Positions 11,597 through 24,284 of a stretch of 64,000 nt of DNA are shown one piece after another (the first letter of the stretch is position 1; each line of letters begins with the position of its first letter). This DNA is from Calendula officinalis. Taxonomy: Eukaryota; Streptophyta; Magnoliopsida; Asterales; Asteraceae. Location of the stretch: the NCBI GenBank assembly GCA_963853835.1, contig OY970825.1:30566835-30630834 (forward strand), written 5' to 3'. The notes under the pieces are model-generated. The model saw nothing but the letters and a program-made list of their open reading frames with translations, had not been told where the DNA came from and made no database searches. A program made the position numbers and the translations under genes.

Positions 11597-13941
11597 TGTA
11601 ACACCTCAATTTTTAAAACACCTTTTAAAACATTTTTAAATAAAAATATTACAAAGTCCAATATCCCAAAATACGGTTTAACAAAAACCATTAAAAGTTT
11701 ATCAGAGTATTAAAACCGGTGTTACAATATAATATCATAACCATAGGATAAACGGGAGCTCCCGAGCTAATCAACACTAGGCCACTTCTATCGCGACCTT
11801 CTAATCTATCGATCTCGAACTTGAGTACATAGCCAAAAACAAAGTAGTACGTGAGTCAAAATAGTCTTGTGAGATACATGGGTTTTCGACCCATTCTCAA
11901 AAATAATAAAAATCATTAATATTCATTTCTTTCCTTTATTCACTTATTAATTATCAACTTATATTCTTATCGTTTATTCATACTTACTAGTAAGCTAACC
12001 GTAAGCTTACCCATCACATAATCACAATATGTAAGCTATCCATAAGTTTACTCCTTTTAACACATACGCCACGGATCATTCCGAAGCAAACTCCCCCGAT
12101 GTGGGTTATCATCACAAGATCACATGGTAATTGGGGTTCTCCCAAACTTACCAAGATCACCAACTCCCCAGTCTCACGAGTTATCGTAATCCCCCATTTT
12201 ATCGAGTTATCATAATCCCCCCATTGTCGGGTTATCGTTCACATAGATATACTACCTTTGCGCAGGGAGGTACCGCCCCAAGTCGTAATCTCACTCCCCC
12301 ATAAATGGGTTATCGTTATCCGGATACTTTTTTTACACACATTGAACATCAAATACGGGCCTATGCCCCATCAATTCATAATCAAACACAAATTAGAATA
12401 CATCTATTCTAATTATCATATAATTCTCTTTTCTTATTAAATTTCAATATTGACTTTACCAAGTCCTTTATTAAATAAAACATATTTATCATTTATCAAA
12501 ATCATATTACTTTAACTTCTCTTTGACTATAATACAAATCTATTTCTAGTCACTTTTTATTTATTCTCCTAGCAATTCAATCACTACCTTAATTGGTATA
12601 ATATACTAATCAATACTTGATACTTGAAAATTATTGTTATTAGCTTTATTAATACGTATTATTAATAAGCCAAGTATCATACTTTCTCAATCATTACTCT
12701 TAGTCAAACATCATATTAATAAAGAACTATTAATTACTTTTCATTATCATAATCTCTTTCAAAAATCATTAGTCATTATGACATACTTAAATAGTCTATT
12801 AATTGCATTCTCTTATCCTTTTAATCACATCTTTATTAAAACATTTATCAATAAAGATTCATAAAACATCATAGTTTTCAAAATCATTTGTTATGTACTC
12901 AGTAAAGTCTCATGTACTCACCTTAGCCAAACTAACTCCAAATCGTGTCCATTGACACGAATGCTTGCTTTCCAACTTGTGCAATGTCACCAATATTTAG
13001 GTCTTCTTGACTTACCATCAATATCATCATAAAATCTAGCTATTCTACATAACTAGTTACCAATAACTTCATAACAACCTTCTTAACCACCAAGTTCATC
13101 CAACTTGGTGGAACCCAAAACCCTAGTTCAAGATTTCCATCAACAAAACCCAAATCTAACAAGAACCCAAGGTTCTTAAGCTTACAAAGAGTGTTCTACA
13201 CTCATCTTAGTCATCTTCCCTAAAGATAACTTGGTAGGTTACCCAAACCATTATTTTTCCCCAAATAAAGTTCATAACTAGCTAGATAATCATCAAATCC
13301 ATGTTATGAACACATTTTCCTTGAAAATATGCTGTAGATATAAGTTATATAAACCCAATTTCATCACCCATTACAATCCCTCCAACTAGGGTTTGCATAC
13401 TTCACCATTTTCACCCAAAAACATCATCCATAACTAAAATGAGTAGAGATTTACCTTATATTTCAAAAATGGAGTGAGAATCTTCAAGATTGAGTGTGAA
13501 AATCGGTTTCAATGGCCTCCTTACACTCAAAATTGTATACTCACACTTGGCAGGAGGTTCTAGGGTTTGGAAATGAGAGAAATGACAAAAACCCGATTTT
13601 ATGATGTTCCAGACATCCTCGAGTCGAGATCTCGGCGCGAGCCAAACGCGAGGATTCCTGACCCTTGCAAAGTTGCTGTTTTGCTTACTCGCGTTTCATC
13701 TCGGCGCGAGCCTTCCAGATTTCACCAAATTTGATCTTTTCTTCTCGAATGCTAACTAGGTTCGACCCGTTTGCGATCCCGATGATAACAACCACTTATA
13801 AACACGATCGACATCATTAAAAGTCCTTTTAAACCTTCACAAACCATAATAACATCCAATGCTTGCTAAATTGTAATCTTACCTATAATAATTTCACCGA
13901 AATACTTAATATATAATTATTCAAAAATTCGGGTCGTTACA
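11597..13941 (-). repeat. gypsy LTR 2, full length
   Basis: 2345 bp. In plus orientation it begins TGTAACACCTC and ends GTCGTTACA, so the element's own ends are TG...CA on the minus strand. It is shared by the two tandem units. It is closer to LTR 1 than to LTR 3 over the compared part. Confidence 0.88.
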
Positions 13942-16900
13942 ACTATCCACCCCTTAAAGGGATTCCGTCCTCGGAATCAACTCAAGGATTTCCAATCCCC
14001 ATTCCGTTTCCAATTATGATTCAATATTAATTATGCATTTAATCGCTCACTTGACCCCGTTTTACCCAAACGGGTCAAAAATCAAACTTGAGTTCATAAT
14101 ACCCGAACTGGTCAAAATTGCACAATTTGGCCATAACACTTTCAATCATTTGACCAATCCTTTCATCCACATAGGGATGATATGACCCAATCATTACTAT
14201 TAGCAAATGAATCAAAACGATAGTTAACGTCTAGCTTTGACCAAGTTGTCAACATTGTCCAATCTTTGACTTAAGCACAAAGTCAACCACACTTTGACAA
14301 TTTCCTTACTCACTAAAGGTTCAATTAATTATCATTTACATTAAAATCGACCTTACATTCATGGTTCATCATCACTCATACTCGATTTCTAAATTCAATT
14401 CAAAACAGCCAACGGTCAAAGTCGCACACTATAATTATATCCGTTAGTCAATTAACCATTATCATATACATGTAGGAGATACATTATGTTCTTATCATCG
14501 TCTAACCATTTTAAACGAAAGTCAAAACCCAATCGGACCAAAGTCAACAATCAACTAGTTGACTAACCTTGACTTATGAATAAAGTCAAACTTACTTTGC
14601 AAAATTCACATACTCTTTTCTAGTGAGTCATCACTTCTCAAGCCTTTCGTTTCCGATTCCAATATATACATTTCTTTTCTCAGTTGTTCCCTTTTTCCTC
14701 GGTTTCATTTTCCACCACCGATTAACAATTTCCATCTAAAGCAATACCAATCTCTATTGCTCCGTTCTTTTTTTTTTCTTTTTTTATTTCCATCCAAATA
14801 CTTATACCATTTACAATTTCTTTCAAATATTCTCATACCACACTTGAAATTCTCGATTACCGGCTTTATAGCCTCATTCACATCGAATTATGACCTAACC
14901 ACTCATCATACAACTTTCAACACTCATCGACTACTAATAAACTTTGCTTCCCATAAGCACCCCTTTTCATAATATTTAAGCTTTTAGGCATCTTTTACAC
15001 CTACCTATACTTAAACACGACCCGTGTTTTCAACCCAAGTTCTCACTTGCCATAAAAGAATCATAACAATAACTAACCATACTGTTCTACATACGTCAGA
15101 TACAAACATCATATCCCTGATATAACAAATTATACTTTAACTATCTTATCGAGATGATCGGAAAGCCTCCAATCCATCACGATTCCAAACTGTCACAATG
15201 ATCGGAAGGCCTCCAATCCATAGTGACTCATCAAATCTCGTTAACCGGAAAAACTCCGATCTAACAAGATCCATACAATACCATTTTATCTGGCATACAA
15301 TTCATGTATGCATTATTCAGTTAGCATCATGCTATCATTTTCTTTCATAACTATTCACATTCTCTATTCAATTTACATTTCCCCACATTTCACATAATAT
15401 TACCTTCCAAAAATCATATTCTTTTCATAGACCATTACTCCCGCTTATCCCTTTATACAACCCGGTAAACACATAATCATTTCTAATGCTTTCCACCAAT
15501 CTATTCTTTTACCACTCGTCTTTAGTCGATTCATTTTCTCATTATTAAAATTTCCAATCTTTCTTTCACTACCTAGGTAAACACCATTGCATTCAATATT
15601 CCACATTTTTACCGAATCACCCGGTCAACTCGAGTCAACCAATTGACTCCGATTGATAATCCAAACATAAGCTATCACACTTTTTATATGTCCTTTTTTC
15701 AATAACTAATTGTAACCCTTGACTTAGCATACCATTTCTAGGACATTTTACCATTAATTAACCTTTTACCCTTAGCATCGAATCTATCATCCATGATACA
15801 AACTTTTGTCATGACTAATTATCAATTTTTTTTACTCAACCATTTTCGATTACTAAATTCTGTCATCCCCGATGCTTATCCTTTCCAACACATTTTCTAT
15901 TCACGAGTTTTGAAACTTCACTATATTTTTCATCATTCTTTTCTTTAGCGTTATCATATGGTAATACCACATCACTTATCCTTATTCCCGCCAAGTGCTA
16001 CAATTTTACTCTTGAACTTTTTCCTTACATGGTTTTCCATCCATATATATCATTCTCACCGAGTCTTAGTACTTCCGCGTACTACCATCCTTTCATTGAA
16101 ATCATTTACTATTCCCGTGATAATATATCTTTTAATATCCTAATTATCTGCGACATACCAATCGCCAACTCACCCAGGCATATCACACCTTTACACATAA
16201 CAAACCGGGGACACTGTCCCCGAGTACATTTCCACACCAAATGATTCGCCCGTATTTATACATGCCATTTCGCCTTATCACCAAATCGTGCGACAGTTCA
16301 CGAATAAAACACGAACATCATACCATAAATTTTATATTTGAGGAAAACTTACCACACTTTTGCACCTTTCACATCAACATGATTTGACGAATTTTGAACG
16401 CGTTTTTCTTCCTTTGTTGACTCCAAGCTACCATCGAACTTCCTCTTTTCTCCACTTGATGACGATTCATTGATCCTTCTTTGAACCACCTTCTCCACAT
16501 CTCTAGGAATAACTCCTCTTAGAAATCTTTACAAGTACACTTTCGGACACAACTTCCCTAACAGCCTACCCGCAATCTCCTTCCACGATATCTTGTACCA
16601 CACTCCCTTTTCCAATGCTTCGAACATCGCATTCCACCGTGGCCACGCATCACATTCCCAGTAGACGAGCTATAGAAGTTACCACATCTTCCTCCCAACA
16701 CTTGCTACTCTTTAGCACTTGCTCAGTTTCACGAATCCACCGAATCACGACCTCTAGTTCGGTACTTCCCAATTACACATCCAGCTTACACGACATCAAT
16801 GTCTTACACGAACATCGTTCCCTATCTTCCGATTTGGAATCACTACTATCATCACCGCGACATGACGAAACTCAATTATAATTTCTCTTCTTGTCTTAGA

Positions 16901-17167
16901 GGAGCTTGTCCTCTTTTCTAGTTCACCCTTTTGTTATACCAACATTTTCAGAATCAAAATTCAAATGATGACTCAACCTTCGAATAAAATACATGTAAAT
17001 CAGTCATGAAAATTCTCTTAGGGATCGACCCTATCATACTCGCACTTTATGGTCTCAATAGACTAATCATTGACATCCTATGGAAACATATGGTCCTACT
17101 AGCATAGCTTAAGACTAGAGAGGTCAAACCTACCTAATTCACTTAAACTATAACTCTGATACCAAGT
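13942..17167 (-). pseudogene. gypsy internal region 2 with decayed gag
   Basis: Near-exact second copy of 8371-11596, also 3226 bp, with only scattered substitutions seen by eye. It has the same polypurine tract (13942-13966), the same decayed gag traces (about 16470-16870) and the same primer site (about 17152-17165). The shared stops and length show that the unit was already defective when it was duplicated. Confidence 0.6.
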
Positions 17168-19511
17168 TGTAACACCTCAATTTTTAAAACACCTTTTAAA
17201 ACATTTTTAAATAAAAATATTACAAAGTCCAATATCCCAAAATACGGTTTAACAAAAACCATTAAAAGTTTATCAGAGTATTAAAACCGGTGTTACAATA
17301 TAATATCATAACCATAGGATAAACGGGAGCTCCCGAGCTAATCAACACTAGGCCACTTCTATCGCGACCTTCTAATCCATCGATCTCGAACCTGAGTACA
17401 TAGCCAAAAACAAAGTAGTACGTGAGTCAAAATAGTCTTGTGAGATACATGGGTTTTCGACCCATTCTCAAAAATAATAAAAATCATTAATATTCATTTC
17501 TTTCCTTTATTCACTTATTAATTATCAACTTATATTCTTATCGTTTATTCATACTTACTAGTAAGCTAACCGTAAGCTTACCCATCACATAATCACAATA
17601 TGTAAGCTATCCATAAGTTTACTCCTTTTATCACATACGCCACGGATCATTCCGAAGCAAACTCCCCCGATGTGGGTTATCATCACAAGATCACATGGTA
17701 ATTGGGGTTCTTCCAAACTTACCAAGATCACCAACTCCCCAGTCTCACGAGTTATCGTAATCCCCCATTTTATCGAGTTATCATAATCCCCCCATTGTCG
17801 GGTTATCGTTCACATAGATATACTACCTTTGCGCAGGGAGGTACCGCCCCAAGTAGTAATCTCACTCCCCCATAAATGGGTTATCGTTATCCGGATACTT
17901 TTGTTACACACATTGAACATCAAATACGGGCCTATGCCCCACTAATTCATAATCAAACACAAATTAGAATACATCTATTCTAATTATCATATTATTCTCT
18001 TTTCTTATTAAATTTCAATATTGACTTTACCAAGTCCTTTATTAAATAAAACACATTTATCATTTATCAAACATATTAATTTAACTTCTCTTTGACTATA
18101 ATACAAATCTATTTCTAGTCACTTTTTATTTATTCTCCTAGCAATTCAATCACTACCTTAATTGGTATAATATACTAATCAATACTTGATACTTGAAAAT
18201 CATTGTTATTAGCTTTATTAATACGTATTATTAATAAGCCAAGTATCATACTTTCTCAATCATTACTCTTAGTCAAACATCATATTAATAAAAAATTATT
18301 AATTACTTTTCATTATCATAATCTCTTTCAAAAATCATTAGTCATTTTGACATACTTAAATAGTCTATTAATTGCATTCTCTTATCCTTTTAATCACATC
18401 TTTATTAAAACATTTATCAATAAAGACTCATAAAACATCACAGTTTTCAAAATCATTTGGTATGTACTCAGTAAAAGTCTCATGTACTCACCTTAGCCAA
18501 GCTAACTCCAAATCGTGTCCATTGACACGAATCCTTGCTTTCCAACTTGTGCAATGTAACCAATCTTTAGGTCTTCTTTACCTACCATCAATATCATCAT
18601 AAAATCTAGTTATTATCCATAACTAGTTACCAATAACTTCATAACAACCCTCTTCACCACCAAGTTCATCCAACTTGGTGGAACCCAAAACCCTAGTTCA
18701 AGATTTCCATCAACAAAACCCAAATCTAACAAGAACACAAGGTTCTTAAGCTTACAAAGAGTGTTCTACACTCATCTTAGTCATCTTCCCCAAAGATAAC
18801 TTGGTAGGTTATCCAAACCATTATTTTTCCCCAAATAAAGTTCATAACTAGCTAGATAATCATCAAATCCATGTTATGAACACATTTTCATTGACAATAT
18901 GCTGTAGATCTAAGTTATATAAACCCTATTTCATCACCCATTACAAACCCTCCAATTAGGGTTTGCATACTTCACCATTTTCACCCAAAAACATCATCTA
19001 TAACTAAAATGAGTAGAGATTTACCTTATATTTCAACAATGGAGTGAGAATCTTCAAGATTGAGTGTGAAAATCGGTTCCAATGGCCTCCTTACACTCAA
19101 AATCGTATACGCATACTTGGGAGGAGGTTCTAGGGTTTGGAAATGAGAGAAATGACAAAAACCCGATTTTATGCTGTTCCAGACATCCCCGAGTTGAGAT
19201 CTCGGCGCGAGCCAAACGCGAGGATTCTTGACCCTTGCAAAGTTGCTGTTTTGCTTACTCGCATTTCATCTCGGCGCGAGCCTTCCAGATTTCACCAAAT
19301 TTGATATTTTCTTCTCGAATGCTAACTAGGTTCGACCCGTTTGCGATCCCGATGATCACAACCCCTTATGAACACGATCGACATCGTTAAAAGTCCTTTT
19401 AAACCTTGATAAACCATCATAACATCCAATGCTTGTTAAATTGTAATCTTACCTATAATAATTTCACTGAAATACTTAATATATAATTATTCTAAAATTC
19501 GGGTCGTTACA
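17168..19511 (-). repeat. gypsy LTR 3, full length
   Basis: 2344 bp, beginning TGTAACACCTC and ending GTCGTTACA. It differs from LTRs 1 and 2 at more sites than they differ from each other, for example near 17855, 17903, 18070 and 19370. It is followed directly by extra-ORF sequence of element A. Confidence 0.88.
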
Positions 19512-21111
19512 CCTTGCACATATTTTTGACTATGAAATTCCAAACTTAGTTAAAACCACAAATATTTTCCTATCCCAGAATTAAATAAAAAGGTTTAAAT
19601 TTTATGGAAAGGCAACACTATTTTTCCAAAATATGATCTATGATCACCCCCTACAGGAGAAGGTTCCAGTCAACCCACTGAACCCCAACCCAGTCCATCA
19701 CCTCAAAAATCAGCCCAAACAGAATCCCTTAAGTCTACTCAATTATCTCCTCCACAAAATGTCCTGAATGTGTCCCAGGAACATGTAATAGAACCTCAGA
19801 GTGTTACTCTTCACTCTGAGGTAGACCAACCTAAAAGCCAAACAATTTCTAAAACATATAAAAGGAAAAGAATTTCCAGAAAGGACACCAGGGAACCCAT
19901 TGAGTCAAATCCCAGGCTCCATGAGTTGTCCTCCAAGGAGGAGAGAGGGCATGAGGAAAGGGGGCTCACTACTGATTAAGTAGGCCTCACTTTTTATTTT
20001 TCCCCCGGGAATCTTTAGAATACCACTGCCCTATTCTGAATAGAACTGGAGCCGGCTTTGCTTAATAAGTTAACCTACAATAAAATCATGACTCATCCTT
20101 TGAGGCAGCACTTAAAGGACCCCGGTGCCAAGAAACCACAAGGGGAGGTATATCTGCTTCTTCTAGGAAGAAGAGTGTATCTAAATCACCCAATGAATCA
20201 CCAAGCAGTGATAAGGGTAGAATGAAAACACCTGAATTGATGGAAAGGATGGAAAACCTTAAAGCCAATGTACCAAACCAGCCCGATGATTTACCTAGAA
20301 GGGATGAGGGCAGTATTGAACAAAACCAATTGACGGATATGATGGAAAACCTTGAAACCACTGAACAAAACTGCCATATACTTATAAACAATCAAGGAAA
20401 GACCATGAGCTACATGAAGCACTACATCAACTCTATGAACAGAAGACTGAAGTGGTTCGAATACAGGCTCCAAAGACAATCTAACATCATCAGAAAATTG
20501 AAAAAGAAGATTGATGATAGTGATGCTCCACAAGTTGAGATCACTAAGGGGGAGAAGAATCAAATACAAAGTATTATTGATACTTCAATTGCAGCAGCAG
20601 CCTCCCTCTTAAATCTAAGAGAAGCTCATGGTGAAACAGGTCAGAGTATGGATGAAGACCTGAATAGAGGAGTTAGAAGTATGGATGAAGATGTATTTGT
20701 GTCTGCATAACAATCTCCAGCAGCAGAACAAGTACCTTCTCCAATTACTACTGAAGTCATGGGTACTACTGATCCCATGGATATTACTGAGGTAATTGAT
20801 CAAACAGAGATTATTACTACTGATCTCATTGAAGAAGAGATCCAAGAAGTAACATCAGTAGTAATACCAACAACAGCAGCAACAGAAATTCCAGTTACTA
20901 CTGATGTCTCACCAGTAGTAACAACTGAAGAAACCTCAGTAATAGACTCCTCAAACATGCAACTGGTAATATACAGACCTTTCAACTTATCAACATTAAC
21001 ACCATTAGTAACTACTCCGGTTACTACTGAGACTGTAGAAGAAATACCAGAATTGATTGAACCAGCAGTAGTAATACCAACAGAAACAAATACTGCAGAA
21101 TTGAAACCAAT
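19512..21111 (+). pseudogene. extra 3' ORF of A, first piece (interrupted by B1)
   Basis: Env-like extra ORF of Sirevirus type; function unproven. The piece begins with AT-rich sequence ending CCCCCTACAG near 19654, which could be the end of an intron like the one in B1 and B2. From there a Ser/Pro/Gln-rich frame runs to a stop at 19977-19979. About 110 bp of unrelated sequence follows (19977-20085). The frame then resumes through 20710 with a predicted coiled coil (about 20330-20520). A Thr/Val/Glu-rich part (20759-21106) contains MQLVIYRPF, matching IVVYRPF in the extra ORFs of B1 and B2. Copia B1 interrupts it at 21112. The upstream exon is missing. Confidence 0.7.
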
Positions 21112-21618
21112 TGTTAAGGCAAAAAGCCTTGCCCTTTGGATCTTAAGATAACAAAACAACCTAGACTAGCTTTGATTAATATGTAGAATAATATAGCTAA
21201 GTTTAGGTCTGATACTGAGTGATCAGTATTGGAACTCAGTATCAGTACTCAGTATCAGATAGTGATACTGAGTACAAGGACTGAGTAGAAGGACTGAGTG
21301 ATACTCAGTATAGTAACGGACTAAGATCAAATCCCTTGATCTTAGTCATTTCCCTTACTTAGTCCTTCGGTTACTCCTTTGCTCATTATGTAAGATCTCT
21401 ATAACATTATAAATAGAGATCATCTTGCAAAGGAGTACTTAACAATTCACTTTACACTTTCATATCTTTGTAATTGATCAGTGGTCTTGTTATTCCGCAA
21501 CAAGCCACACTTAGTGGATTTATACATTGACTATATTCTTGTGTTATCACGCTAATATTACTCTAAGTATAATATTCTATCAATTAACATTATAAACCAG
21601 GGTTGTTGTGACCTAACA
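21112..21618 (+). repeat. 5' LTR of B1
   Basis: Begins TGTTAAGGCAAAAAGCC and ends GTGACCTAACA. The segment 21211-21312 is crowded with TACTGAGT and its reverse complement ACTCAGTA (21213, 21234, 21247, 21266, 21303), plus two GGACTGAGT words. TATAAATA at 21408-21415 is the probable TATA box. Confidence 0.94.
21408..21415 (+). promoter_or_regulatory. TATA box in B1 5' LTR
   Basis: TATAAATA occurs about 210 bp before the LTR end and is kept in all four B-family LTRs of the window (29761, 31779, 43882). Conservation across B1 and B2 supports it as the core promoter of the element. Confidence 0.7.
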
Positions 21619-21620
21619 AC

Positions 21621-21632
21621 TGGTATCAGAGC
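21621..21632 (+). other. primer-binding site of B1
   Basis: TGGTATCAGAGC lies two bases after the LTR and matches the initiator Met-tRNA complement exactly. Confidence 0.92.
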
Positions 21633-21716
21633 AGGCTAAATAAACTCTTATTTAGTCGATCCATAACCCTGGCAGCCATTTCCTATATCTATCCCTCCAA
21701 CATTCAAAAATCCAAA

Positions 21717-24276
21717 ATGTCTACAATCGTTGCACCAATTATGTCTGGAAAGGGAATACCTATCTTTGATGGAAAAGACTTTCATCAATGGAAGCTTAAA
21801 GCTCAGTGGTATCTTGAATCTATTCACCATGAGGTGCTCACTGTGCTATATGATGGTCCCATCATTCCACAAACTGTGGAACCTGTTGCAGCTACTGATG
21901 ATGCTCATGAGGGCATAAGAACTGTACCTAAACTAAAGCACAACTGGACTGATACTGACCGTCAGTTGTATGCTTTAGACTCCAGAGCTAAAGGGGTGAT
22001 TGGTAATGCTGTTACCAAAGAGATACTAAATGCAATTATGAAATTGCCAACTGCAAAGGCTATGTGGGATAGTCTATCAGTCACCTATGAAGGCACAACA
22101 AAGGTGAAGTTGCAAAGAAAAAGCAACATGAGAAGGAAATATGAAAACTTCTTCTCAACTCCTAATGAAGACATCACCACTCTCTATAACAGGTTCAATA
22201 CTGTTATCCATGATTTAATCAGTGTAGGCATTGTGAAAGAGGAAGGAGAGCTTGTTCAAAAGTTCCTGGATAGTCTTCCTCAACAATTTCTTGACATGAC
22301 AAACTCTGTCAATGCTGCTAACAACATTGAGTCATACACTCTTCAAACTTTGTATGGTATAATGTTGAATCATGAGGAGAATAATGCTGCAAGACTGATC
22401 AACTGGAAGAAAACTGACAAGTCTTCCACTGGCATGGCTCTAGTTGTGCAACATGCCTATACTGTGACTGAGCCAGATGAACCAGAAGTTGATCTTGCTG
22501 ATGCTGAGGCAGAAGAGCTTGAAACCCAAATGGCTCTTATGTCCATGAAGCTGGATCAGTTGAAGAAGAAGAGGCTTGGTGTTAGCTCTTCTAATACTGA
22601 CCCAAAATCAGGTCTCTGCTATAGGTGTGGAAAGCCTGGACATATTGCTGCAAATTGTCATACCAAGTCTTCTGAGACTGACCAAAATGACAAAATTGCA
22701 TACCGAGCAAAAAGGTATAGAGACAAATATGTCAAGCTGAAGAATTGGAGCAAGGGCAAGAGGGCAGAAGGGAATGGAGCACCTCATCAAGCACTTTACT
22801 CAGAAGCCTGGATGGATGAAGACTTAAGTGATGATGAGGAAGAGATTGAGAATAAAGCCTTTATGGCTTTCACTGAAGATGATTTGAAGAGCTCCTTTGA
22901 AAAGGATATCAAAGAGGCTGAGAGGATGAGTGTTCATACTGATTGGGATTCCACTCAGTTGTACAAGGTAAGTTCCTTTCAAACTTATTCAGTGAATGAA
23001 AAAACTAAGATTTTTGAGTATATGCTTGTTGATCTTAAAACTTCTGTACAAAAAGAAAAAGCTTTAAAATTAACAATTCAAGAACTTGAAAGGGTAAATA
23101 ATGAAAACTTAGATAAACTAGCAAAGTATAAAGATTTAGAATTAAATTTTTCAGATTTAAAAGACATTAACCAAAGATTAGCTGATAAAGCTCATTTACA
23201 CAAACTTGAAAAAGAGAAATTTGAAAAACAGTGTAAATCTTGGGGAAATGCTTCAATAAAATTAAATAAATGTTTAAATCAACAATTTCCAGAAAATGTG
23301 AGGGCTGCACTTGGTGTTGATCCTCAATTTAAAAATAGGAATAATTTTGCTGATTTATTTGAAGAATTTTCCAGCATGAACCCTATTAAATTTATAAAAG
23401 CCAAAACGTTTTGTGAAGTTGGATGTCAAACCGAGTCAGATGATGAGGAAAATGAAATTTTAGAAAAACCTATTGGTCCCTCCATCTGCTCAAAGTGCTA
23501 TACTGAGCTACAAGAACCCAGTATTGAATTTTCTATAAAAGAAATTTCTGATACTGAGCTCTCAATAGATCAGTATGACACTTCTGCTGTTCCACCTTTT
23601 GAATTATTATTTAATACAACAACTTTTGAATTATATAATGATAATAAGACAACTTCTATCTCCAATGTTTCATCTAATACAGAAGTTGCAGGAACAGAAA
23701 CATCATATACTGAGAAATCTAAAGAACCTGTTAAAGTTGTTTCTTCAAAACATGATAAACAAAAACCAACTTTAACTAGGTCCTTAGTTGGCAGAAACAA
23801 GAAGTCTTACACTAATAAAATTAACATTAAAAAGAAACAACCAGATACTCCATCTTATAAATCAGTTAAAAACAATAATAATACACCTATTAAAAATGAA
23901 AAAATTAACATTTTAAAAACACTTGGTGATCAGGTCAAATCTTTAAGTAAACAACTTGCAAAAACTTGTTCATAATGATCTACCAAAAGGGCAACATTTT
24001 TCTAAAATACCTTATGAAAACATGTTTAGAAATAGACCTAGAAAATGTTATAGGTGTCATCATACTGGTCATAAGGGAGATGAATGCTGGACTGATCTCT
24101 CAAGTCCTAGGTACTCAGTACCAAAGAAAAGGAGAGAAACTAAGTCAGTATCACCAAAGAAAACTTCTAAAGTTTCCCCCGAAGTGATACTGACCTTTCC
24201 ACATAAAGAGATCAAGTCAAATTATGTTTATCCCACCAAAGGTCCCATTCAAAAATGGGTTCCTAAAAAGAACTAA
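21717..24276 (+). pseudogene. gag: gag of B1, one frameshift
   Basis: Capsid/nucleocapsid gene of the retrotransposon particle. The frame is open from ATG 21717, about 85 bp after the primer site, for 752 codons. The N-terminal capsid domain (residues about 10-240; FDGKDFHQWKLKAQWYL, then LYNRFNTVIHDL) is followed by a zinc knuckle CYRCGKPGHIAANC at residues 301-314. A long Lys/Glu-rich coiled-coil-like part covers residues about 400-520. An extra base near 23960 shifts the frame compared with B2. The remaining part (23956-24276) holds a second knuckle (CYRCHHTGHKGDEC, from 24046) and ends at a stop in the same place as B2. The long two-knuckle Gag is shared by A, B1 and B2. Confidence 0.9.
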
Positions 24277-24284
24277 CTCTTATT

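Larger units (their letters stand above)
6639..19511 (-). mobile_element. Ty3/gypsy LTR array (LTR-int-LTR-int-LTR), pol-less
   Basis: A unit of about 5570 bp occurs twice, followed by a third LTR. On the minus strand each internal region begins with a primer site (TGGTATCAGAGTT) next to an LTR ending GGTGTTACA, and ends with a purine tract next to an LTR beginning TGTAACGACC. LTRs are about 2345 bp and internal regions 3226 bp. The left LTR lacks its first 611 bp in plus coordinates. The internal regions keep only a decayed gag and no pol domains, so this is a non-autonomous derivative. The copies are nearly identical. Three LTRs and two internal regions are the usual result of unequal recombination between LTRs. 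The right edge abuts the extra ORF of element A at 19512. Confidence 0.85.

Noticed and set aside
6639..19511. Tandem 5.57-kb units as a satellite array
   Set aside because: Each unit contains LTR ends, a primer site and a polypurine tract in the right order, so it is an LTR-element array.
19977..20085. Second intron in the A extra ORF
   Set aside because: The segment does not end in AG at the point where the frame resumes; it looks like a small insertion of unknown type.
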